A DNA stretch of 64,000 nt from Pseudeuparius sepicola. Its lineage: Eukaryota > Arthropoda > Insecta > Coleoptera > Anthribidae. The number at the start of each line of letters is the position of its first letter. Within the stretch, counting starts at the first letter, position 1. This document shows positions 55,211 through 64,000 of the stretch, one piece after another. The DNA is taken from NCBI GenBank assembly GCA_963920635.1, contig OY987304.1, forward strand, positions 29,512,365 to 29,576,364. The letters run 5' to 3'. Made by a program: the position numbers and the translations under genes. Below the pieces are notes generated by a model. That model worked only from the letters and a program-made list of their open reading frames with translations, ran no database searches and was not told the DNA's origin.

Positions 55211-57484
55211 CCTAGTAGCTGCAATACTAAAACCTTTCATAGTTGTTATAAGATATAATCCAAAATGGTGCGAAGTGGAGGAAATTACGCACTTGGATGC
55301 GCCGGTCTCCCTTCATCGTTCCGAGTTGTCCGATAGAATTCGATGAGGATGTAGTGCAACACCCACGTCATGGAATTAGCCACTTGAGCGTCTATAGAGT
55401 CTCTGTGACCACTGTGCAAGAGTTTAAAGATTATATTCCGGGAGCTGGCGACACTAAATTTTCTAAGATTTCCCAAACATTAATTTTATTTTATTTGTGT
55501 TACATCGGAGCTAAGAATACCTGAAATCGACTCCTGCAGGGGTAACAGCAGGACAGCGATTGACAGCGGCCTGCAAATTATGTTAAAAAAAGGTGATTGT
55601 TGAAAATTCTAAAAGCTGAAACTTTCTCTATTATTTAATAATATTTAAATAAGATGTAAAACGACCTTCTGTCACTTCTCCCGTAGAAAGGTCTACGGTC
55701 TCCTGTCATAGTCATCTACAGGGTGTTTCATCTTAAGTGCGAACACCCCGTAAAATTTGTATTCTCCATCGGATTTTAGCCGAGTTTTTTTCTAAAAATA
55801 GGCTACAAAAAACTCTACGTTGTTGCAAAATTTTAGGTCTTAATGTATATTTTCAAGGCCTACTACAAATTTTTTTCTAGTAAAAAATGACGAAAACCAT
55901 TTAGCGATTCTTTTATTTAAAATCTGACACCACAGCGTTAATCAGAACAACCTAAAATCCCCGTATACCAAATTTGAACAAAAAATATACAGGGAGTTCC
56001 ATTCTGCAGGGGTCAAAATTGAGCAAAATAGGAATTTTAAAGGCATCTGGAGAGTCAAGTGTGCCATGGAATCCCTTCAAAACAGATGAATTATCAACAG
56101 GACTACTCAAAGTGTTGGTGTGCAAAGATTCAATACAAAAATGTACAGGGTCTTTTTCTCAAAATGCTGAATTTTTATTAAACTTTATATTGGTCAGGAG
56201 GAGTGCTCTGGAATCATTGATTAAATATTAATAAATACAAAAGCTATTTATTTCTTTACATCATCCAACCAACAAATAAAAACAATTCAAATTGTTGGAC
56301 CTTTATCAATAAAGTCACTGTCTAAGATGATACATTTTCTGTGCGTTTTCTGTTGTGGCACACCAGCCACCTTACTCATATCGACTTACTGACTGGCAGG
56401 CTTCTGTATTTTTTAGACTTAGTTCGTTTGTAATTTCTGGGGTGGTTTTGATATACTCGATTTTGACCTGTATAAAATTTAAAAATTCTGCATTTCGAGT
56501 TGCTACAGAGAAGAACACCTTTTATATTTTTTATTGGATCTTTGCACATCGACACTGGGAGTGGTCCTGTTCATCATCCAACTGTTTCGAAGTAATTCCA
56601 TGGCACACTTGACTCGCTAGATGAGTTTAAAATTCCTATTTTGCTCAATTTTGACACCCTGCAGAATGGAACTCCCTGTATATTTTTTGTTCAAATTTTG
56701 TACACGGGGGTTTTAGGTTGTTCTGTATCTGTGTCAGATTTTAAATAAAAAAGTCGCTAAATATTTTTCGTAATTTTTTCTAGAAAAAAATTGTAGTAGG
56801 CCTAGAAAATCGACATTAAGACCTGAAATTTTGCACCAACGTAGAGTTTCTTGTGGCCTATTTTTAGAAGAAAACGCGGCTAAAATCGGATGGAGAATAC
56901 AAATTTTACGGGGATGTTCGCACTTAAGATGAAACACCCTGTATACATTCTGACTTACCCTGTATATATATTTTTTTTCGCATAGAGATAACTATGACCG
57001 TAGACCGTTCTACGGGAGAAGTTACAGAAGGTCGTTTTCCATATTATTTAAATATTATTAAATAATAGAAAAAGTTTCAGCTTCTAGAATTTTCAACAAT
57101 CACCTTTTTTAACATAATTTGCAGGCCGCTGTCAATCGCTGTCCTGCTGTTACCCCTGCAGGAGTCGATTTCAGGTATTCTTAGCTCCGATGTAACACAA
57201 ATAAAATAAAATTAATCTTTGGGAAATCTTACAAAATTTAGTGTCGCCAGCTCCCGGACTATAATCTTTGAACTCTTGCACAGTTGTCACAGAGACTCTA
57301 TAGACGCTCAAGTGGCTAATTCCATGACGTGGGTGTTGCACTACATCCTCATCGAATTCTATCGGACAACTCGGAACGATGAAGGGAGACCGGCGCATCC
57401 AAGTGCGTAATTTCCTCCACTTCGCACCATTTTGGATTATATCTTATGACAACTATGAAACGTTTTAGTATTGCAGCTACTAGG
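55211..57484. mobile_element. Three concentric palindromic elements
   Basis: The outer palindrome runs from CCTAGTAGCTGCAATACTAA at 55211 to its inverse ending at 57484. A middle palindrome with CAGGGTGTTTCATCTTAAG ends spans 55719-56941, and an inner one with CAGGGAGTTCCATTCTGCAGG ends spans 55990-56678. TATA follows the right end of the middle and both ends of the inner. The centres agree within about 20 bp (56,348; 56,330; 56,334). Outer arms are near-identical, inner sequence more diverged. Each outer arm holds the same 75-codon open frame (55297-55524 plus, 57398-57171 minus) with about four residue differences. Confidence 0.85.
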
Positions 57485-58530
57485 ATTAGTTGCGGCAACA
57501 AAACACGTCTCTGCTACATGAACGTACTGAATATGTTCTATATATTTACTCACACAAATAACCGAATTTCAACCGTTTGAGTCATGTCGTCCTATAGCAG
57601 TTGACCGAGATCTATCGGCCTATGAGATTGTGGACTCGCTATTATACATGAAGGTAGCGCCTCTTATTATTCTTCACTCAACGCTTCAACCTATTGAAAT
57701 AGGCCCATTTTGTAAGTGGCACAGATAAAGCTGTTAAAGAGCATTACCGTAATCTACATCTTGCTCAGCGCTGTTGGCCATCAGCGGTGTTTTCCTATAC
57801 AGACGTGTATGTGTATGCATAGTCTGCCACACAGTCCTAATATACCCTCTACGAATGTAGCAGTGTCGTTACGACTCTTTGTTAACAATAGAAAAGTTTA
57901 AAGACTTACAGACATTGACTTCATTTTTACAAAGTTAATTTACTATACAAAATATAAATAAAAGCCCTGTATATTAAATGAATTACAGATTTGAAGAAAA
58001 GATACTTCAAATACATTATTAAGTCTTAAATTTGCAAAAATATAAGTTAACGATATACGGCTCAGCTGTAACAGGAAGCTGCTTCTTTTGGTATTAGAAA
58101 TACAAAACTCACGATATTATATTTTGTTACAAAATATTTGACAACGATAAAAGCCTTGTTTAATTCCTAGTTAGCCAATGTCTGACAGAGTTATAAGGAT
58201 ACTAGAGCAATAATCGATAGAAGCAAGATTGTGCTAAATATTAAATAGCCCAGTCATTGGGGATTAAAAAAAGGGCTTACCTGGAAATAACTCAGGAAGT
58301 TTTGAAATTTCGCATGTTTGTAGTTTTGGGTGTATATAGAACTAAAATTCACAAAATGCAAAATTCGAGACTTGCCGCCGGCCCCGCTATCTTGCTAAGA
58401 TGACCGCCAAAAACGGTTTTTTGTAAATATCTCCAAAACTATGCATTTTTTCGAAAAAATGCATTTTTCGAAACTATGCATTTTTCGAGTGACTTTTTTG
58501 TGTTTATTTTGAAAATCATTATGTTTAAAT
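57485..58530. other. No recognisable gene
   Basis: AT-rich. At 58,430-58,500 ACTATGCATTTTTCGA occurs three times as a short local repeat. Nothing else found. Confidence 0.4.
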
Positions 58531-58533
58531 ACA

Positions 58534-58750
58534 GCATTATATTGCGCATACCTGGACAAAAAATTAGCCAAATCTTATGTTTCGTTTGCAAAAACAATAT
58601 AGGTACCTAAAGTTTCTGGTAATTTTATATTAGAGAAGAAGAAGAAAATACATTTAATTTAGGTATATTAATTGTTCTCGAAAACGAGACATCAGATTTG
58701 GTTGATTTTTTGTCCAAATATGTCCAATATAATGTAATATTCGAGTTGAG
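58534..58750. mobile_element. Small foldback MITE
   Basis: Arms of about 60 bp (58534-58595 and 58688-58750) are inverted copies at roughly 80% identity by eye, sharing CAAATCTTATGTTTCG-like and GACAAAAAATTAGCC blocks, around a loop of about 90 bp. No ORF. Confidence 0.6.
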
Positions 58751-58869
58751 CATTGGTTTTTTGAAAAATTTAGTAATTTTAAAAACAAACACCAAAAACA
58801 CACTTGGGTTGGCACTACGTGTGATAATGCCCCCTTAACGGAATATGTTGTTCTTTAATCAGATCTTGA

Positions 58870-58992
58870 GTCTAAACGGTTAACTTTAGCGAAAATAGGC
58901 TAAGGATTTTCTCTTTCCTAAATAAAAGAGGCTATGAGGAAGTCCACCGAAAAATAGTAAATAAAAAGGGAAAATCGGATAGGCACAAAAAG
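58870..58992 (+). repeat. Dispersed repeat, copy 3 (AGGCTATGAGGAAGTCCACC)
   Basis: Shorter copy of the family at 45396 and 48393: CTTTCCTAAATAAAAGAGGCT, AGGAAGTCCACCG and AAAGGGAAAATCGGA in order. Confidence 0.65.
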
Positions 58993-60990
58993 AAACGGTT
59001 ATACACCTATGCACCACCTCCTGGTCTGGTCCTTTCTACGGAAAACGTAGTTTTTCAAATGAAGCATCTCCTTGGCCTTCAAAATAGCGTTCCCGACAAT
59101 TCACAACTCCAAAAGGCCGGTAATTCACTGAAATTACATAGATACAATTTATAGCAGATAAACAGATGGGTTAAACGATAACCACACACAATATAATCAA
59201 AGAATGGACGATAAATGAAGATATATGAATCAAGAAATTGACAGCATGCTCGAGAAACCTAATACTTGAGACATTGAACCGCTTGTGTTAGAAGACGAAA
59301 ATGGCACAGATCATTAAGTGGTGCGGGAGGCGCTTTTATAGGCCTTTCCACAAAATGTCTAAGTTAGACTTTGTGATCTACTGACGTCAGACCCGAAAAA
59401 AATGAACTAGTTAAGTGCACGAAAGAGTAGCACTTTAGCGTAAGGAATTCATGATCGATATAATGGTGCACAGTACTTCTAGTCACCGCTAGATCAAGTT
59501 TGTAGTACTGATTCTCAAAAGTAAATAATGAATTTGTGATAACTTCGTATTATTTTTAAAACATTTTGAGAATGATAATAATTACTTAAAACGTGATAAC
59601 GGAGTTTTACGGCGCAAATTATGTTACAACTTGTAAAGCCTTGGCATTTTGGACGGCGAAAAGTCACTAAGAGAATGTTACAAATGAAACATCGTAGATT
59701 CAAAACCATTAAAGTTTGTTAAAAAATTTAAATTTGCCGAAAAACCTGGAACGTTGAATGATTTGATAGATTTCAAGACATGCCGGAGGTTCAGTAAACT
59801 ATTTTCAGGAAAACAAATTCAGAAATATTTTTCCTATGCACATCAAGCACTTAATTATAAAAGGCGGAAGTAAAGGCACCTAAATGGCTAGAAATTATAT
59901 CTAATAATAAATCATGCGGGAACTGGAAACCGGAGGGAAAATTGCCTACACATACCATTTGCGATGCATACGATACACAATCTTGGATGAATGCATGATG
60001 TGTGGCGCTATTCTAGGGATAATAAGTCTCATTTTCATATTAATGGATGTGATATGCAGAGCGCTCCATTATGGAAATTTTCAGGAACCTTTACATTAAG
60101 CACCGGAAATTACTGCAGTTCGTTTAGCTTCTATGTAATGCAACAAACGCAAACGACAATTTCACAGCGATGGAAGGGTACAGATATAGAAGTTCATAAA
60201 CTATTACTTCTACATCATCAGACAACAAGAAGTATTCTTCTTCCAATGTACTTTTTTAATAGTATTAAGAAAAACAGCTTAAATGTTTTAAAATGACAAA
60301 ACACAAATTTTGAGCAAATGTCAATGAGACATTTCAAACTTCAACTCGGTTTTTCAAAGCTCCCTAAACGTTAATTTGAATGCTCTTACGTCTGTGATTA
60401 TACGTTTACGTATTGCGATCAGAGTACATCAACTCTCTATTGATTGCTTTTGGCACACCTAATCTTGTCTATATTACAGTACGGCACACCCAAGAAAAGC
60501 AGGCGAAGTCTGTCGCTGCAATTGATAGCGACGTTTACCACAACAGTGGCCAGAAAAATAATCGGCAGCGTATTGCCTATAGGTATGTACCTATGTACCA
60601 CTATCACCCTGTATTTTAAAGTAGAGGCCAACGGCAAATGGAATAAAAAAAATCATATTAGTTTAAAAAAATCAAACAAATCTGTGGTGAATTGTGTGAT
60701 CTGCCTATAGTAGGTATAGTACATGCCCAAAACTTTTCAATTTACATCTGCAGAACACTCTCAGGAACTTAAATTTGAATCATAATTGGCTATAGATTGG
60801 GGATATATGAATAATGATTTATTAGAGAAACGGGATTTTGTAGATGTCTTTCGCTGCTTTAGAGTTTACTCCATACATTAATTCCTTTACAAGGTCTGCA
60901 AGTGGTAGTTGCTTAGACCATGCATTCATAAAAAACGAGTGCATCAAATCCAAATAATATATTTATACAGGTCATCCAATTTTGATTGCA
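58993..60990. other. No recognisable gene
   Basis: Several 60-100-codon frames around 59,900-60,710 overlap in different registers, show no family resemblance and are probably chance. No paired terminal repeats found. Confidence 0.4.
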
Positions 60991-60997
60991 GTAGATA

Positions 60998-62358
60998 CAG
61001 GGTGTTCACTTTCAAAATGCCCACCATTGGTATTTTTGACACGGTAAGAGCTACAAGGTTGGTTAAATTAGACAAAAGTTGCGCATTTTGATGTGTTTCA
61101 AGAATCTGTAAAGAAATTTGACATAGCTCACGTGGTTACTAAAATAACCTGAAAAAACTGAAAACTTCCACTTTTTTATTTTGTCCGTAACTTTTTTAAT
61201 ATCAAACGGAATTGAATGAAATTTGGTGGAATTAGGTACGTAATTAGGTACGGGCTTTCGAATGCACTATTCAGAAAAATTCTCTGCCTACTGGAGCTTA
61301 AGGTGTTCATAACCAAATTTCGATTTTCTTATGGCGGCCATATTGGATTTTACCACCATTGGATAGAGCAAAAAATTACGAATACAACCATGTATCACAA
61401 CACCTAATTAAACCCACTTAAATGTCAAATTTCTAATATTTTCAATATTTTGAAGCCAGGAGTAGGCCATGATTCCGAAAACCATATCAATAACTGTCAC
61501 CTAATAAACAGAAACGTCAAATTTGATGTCAAAAGTTATTTATTTAACGTTATTTAAATAGGAACAAGAAACTAAATACTAACAAATAGATAGATGGCGC
61601 CAGGGGTCAGTACCTAACCGGCAGGCCTTAGTCCCCCGGCAATAAATAAGTAACTTTTGTACGGGTTGAATTTTAAAGTCATGGTAGCTGTGCTTTTTTA
61701 AAATTTTGTTAACTGCCCCTAACGACAAATCACATTCCCTAGCAATTTTCCTTTGCGATGTCTCTGGATTTAAATGAATTTGAGCCAAAACATTGATTTC
61801 ATTTACAGCTCCTCTAGCTCTTACAAAATCATTTCTTTTTTTGTTTTGTAACGTCGCATCCACTTCCATACACCTACACAACCTTCGGAAAATAGTTATG
61901 TTAGGCTGCCTTCGTTCGGGGTATAATTCTTGATGCTGGCTAGAATTAGGGTAGTTTCGAATATAAACATTGTACATATCCAATCTTTCATTTATTGGAT
62001 ATTGTTGGGGCAGGATTCAATAAGCTTTAGTCACTTAAGACGGTTAATACACAATTTTAAGTAGTTAACAAAGGTTATGGGAACTAACTGACATTTCAGT
62101 TTATTAGGTGACAGTTATTGATATTGTTTTCGGAATCATGGCCTATTCGGTTTGATAATAAAAAAGTTACGGACAAAATAAAAAGTGGAAGTTTTCAGTT
62201 TTTTCAGGTTATTTTTGTAATCACGTGAGCTATGTCAAATTTCTTTACAGATTCTTGAAACACATCAAAATGCGCAACTTTTGTCTAATTTAACCAACCT
62301 TGTAGCTCTTACCGTTTCAAAAATACCAATGGTGGGCATTTTGAAAGTGAACACCCTG
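60998..62358 (-). mobile_element. Inverted-repeat element (CAGGGTGTTCACTTT) with transposase fragment
   Basis: Left end CAGGGTGTTCACTTTCAAAA and right end its inverse; arms of about 215 bp at the ends continue as a second inverted block (GGCCATGATTCCGAAAAC at 61,470 and its inverse at 62,140). The flank is GATA on the left and TATA on the right, a probable diverged TATA duplication. It contains the minus-strand transposase N-terminal ORF at 61983-61579. Same terminal group as 1475, 7961 and 55719. Confidence 0.8.
61579..61983 (-). pseudogene. Transposase N-terminal helix-turn-helix fragment (IS630/mariner-like)
   Basis: 134 codons; the frame extends a few codons upstream of the ATG with YPINERLDM. 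Readable blocks: HQELYPERRQPNITIFRRL, then the HTH region NEINVLAQIHLNPETSQRKIA, ECDLSLGAVNKILKKH and KIQPVQKL. This order (E-x-Y-P-x-R-x-x-P, a T/S-x-R-x-I-A-R-E helix, then V-x-x-I-L-K-K and Q-x-L) is that of insect IS630/mariner-related transposases with a DUF4817-like N-terminus. The DDE catalytic domain that should follow is absent; the last 25 residues are unrelated. Its position inside CAGGGTG arms suggests that this transposase type mobilises the whole terminal group. Confidence 0.7.
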
Positions 62359-62496
62359 TATAAAACAAATAGCTATACAGCATCTTGATAAATAAAAGAA
62401 TACACAAATAAAAGCTATGTAAATTACAAGAAACTGAATATTAAACTAAAAAACAAAAATTGGGATGGCATTTTATCGATGAATGACCTAAATTAA

Positions 62497-64000
62497 ATGA
62501 CAGGATATGTTATTATTTATTTACAGAACTGCTTCAATATCTCTACAAGGGAAATAAAATGGAATACAAATAAGAAAACTATTTTGAAGCCTTGGTTAAC
62601 TAATAGAGGAACTCAAAACATCAATAAATGCAAAAACAGATTATACAAAAAATATATAGAAACTAAAAGTGGTTCAGTGAAACAAGAATATAAAAATAAT
62701 ATAAAAAACAGTACGGAAAACCTACTTCTACTACTAAACTACTAAATATTCAGGAAATATAATATCTAAGAAGAAAAATTCTTCTAAACATCTCTGAAAC
62801 CATGGTGAATCAGCTTTGCAATAAACCTAGATCTCGATCAAATATACAAAAAAAATAACCAAAAATATAATAAAAGATTAAGAAATTATATGCAATACTT
62901 TCAATTGCTATTTTGCTGGTGTTGGAAGAGAATAATATGCCGAAAAAATGATGATATAGATGTCAAAGAAGACATAAAATACAATGAAAACCCAATATAC
63001 TTATTCCCTACAAATGGAAAAGAAATATTAAAGGCCATTGCGCAATTGAGAAAATACGAAAACTCCCGGACATGATAATATTAGAAGCGGAGTGCTAAAG
63101 AAAATATCATATATATGTAGTCATTGAACCACTAGAACACATTATCAATAGTTGTTTAAAGACAGCTGTTTTCCAGATGTTATAAAAGTAGGTATATTAA
63201 AGCCACTCTTCGAGAAAGGGAACAAAGAAAAAATGGCAAATTATAGTCCAGTCACCATCATTTCTAATGCTTCAAATATAATTTAGAAAGTAATAAAGTT
63301 AAGGATAACAGCGTTGACTAATATATTATGTCAGTCAACGATAACAGTTTTCTTCCAAAAGTTTTATATTGTCTCCGAGCTATAGAAAAAGTAACCTCAC
63401 AAATTTACGAGGCAATTGACGAAACAATTCCAATTATTTTCGTGTTCCTGGACCTCTCAAACCTTTGACACAGTATGTTATCCGAGACTCCCAAATAAAA
63501 TTAACAAGTATTGCATCAGAGGAAACTGTCATAAATTGATTGCAAGTTATATTAACAACAGAATTTATATACAGATCGATGATAAGAAAAGCGGAAAGGT
63601 GGAGGTTTTCTTCTGAGTTCCGCAAGGGACCGTATTAGGACCTCCACTTTTTTGATATAAGTATATAAACAACCTGATACCCACAAAGTCTAACAATACA
63701 AATATTGTTGGTTTTGCTGACGACATCACGATTTTGTATAAAAATAAATCATGGGACAAACTGAAAACTCAAGCGGAAGTGGATTTCAAATACATTAGCG
63801 ACTGGTTAAAATATAACAAACTAACCCTAAGGAAAGAAAAAACAGTGTACTTACTTTTCTTTTCCTGCTCCAGCAGTCTACGAAATATGGGCAAATTACA
63901 TGTTGACGAAACAACTGAAATTCCTACAGCAAAATCCGTTAAGTAGATACCTTGGGGTGATCTTTGACAGATATCTTAGATGGGACATACAAATTAAAAA
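62497..64000 (+). pseudogene. LINE B: reverse transcriptase region, runs off window
   Basis: Plus-strand fragments in order: 62,530-62,745 linker (LKPWLTNRG, then NKCKNRLYKKYIETK); 62,890-63,075; about 63,180-63,260 (VIKVGILKPLFEKGNKEKM, then NYSPVTIIS); about 63,420-63,615 (a DTVCYPRL block matching FDTVxHxxL, then SYINNRIYIQI); about 63,620-63,650 (VPQGTVLGPPLF); and 63,700-63,946 with catalytic FADDITILY, NKLTLRKEKTVYL and later YLGVIFD-like sequence at the edge. Several stops and frame changes are present. Motifs differ from LINE A, so this is a separate Jockey-like family. The endonuclease should lie upstream but is not seen after the element at 60998-62358. Confidence 0.8.

Noticed and set aside
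60413..60710. Overlapping frames of 66-88 codons
   Set aside because: Three registers on two strands are open over the same DNA and none shows family features.

Overview
The window is AT-rich, non-coding-dominated nuclear DNA from an animal, almost certainly an insect. The evidence is an errantivirus-type Gypsy LTR element with an env gene, insect-style LINEs, a P-element transposase relic, hAT and Tc1-like elements, and many inverted-repeat elements ending in CAGGGTG. I found no operons, no ribosome-binding-site logic and no convincing host gene. The window is a densely nested repeat landscape. Insect order is not resolved; nothing marks it as Diptera specifically.

Layout. 0.9-6.8 kb: a decayed minus-strand LINE (ORF1 zinc finger near 6.7 kb, endonuclease-RT 4.9-2.65 kb, tail 1.47-0.92 kb), split by an inverted-repeat element at 1475-2646. 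6.8-7.6 kb: an LTR-like promoter block, repeated at 47.3-48.4 kb. 7.6-15.2 kb: a three-level nest. A hAT element (8-bp duplication GTAATAAT) holds an inverted-repeat element (TATA duplication), which holds an internally deleted env-bearing LTR retrotransposon (ATAT duplication). 15.4-23.7 kb: a MULE-like transposase scrap, short palindromic and degenerate tandem repeats, a Tc1-like MITE and a tRNA-like SINE scrap. 23.8-26.1 kb: a satellite of about 240-bp units that flips orientation part-way.

26,177-33,933 is the best-preserved object: an errantivirus-like provirus with two 176-bp LTRs identical by eye, CTCG duplication, tRNA-Ser-type primer site, gag, pol, env and polypurine tract. A short start exon at 26,643-26,674 and an acceptor at 32,011 would, if spliced, give env its missing signal peptide in frame. 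Despite its youth it carries a frame break in gag, one in pol and a stop inside the env membrane anchor.

35.7-36.3 kb holds a second Gypsy gag-protease relic. 39.55-40.98 kb is a hexanucleotide array whose unit changes stepwise along its length and ends in a GGGGAC stretch. 41.4-43.5 kb is a P-superfamily transposase relic on the minus strand, cut by a 1.37-kb TIR element containing a 65-bp-arm hairpin. 45-58 kb contains dispersed repeats, a 1.2-kb palindrome with an internal 322-bp duplication, and a 2.27-kb structure of three concentric palindromes. 61-62.4 kb is an inverted-repeat element carrying the N-terminal part of an IS630/mariner-like transposase. 62.5-64 kb is a plus-strand LINE RT running off the window.

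No new functional system is demonstrated. The strongest leads are the split env start exon, the CAGGG/TATA inverted-repeat family with its candidate transposase, the concentric palindromes, and an unexplained GC-richer block inside the first LTR element.
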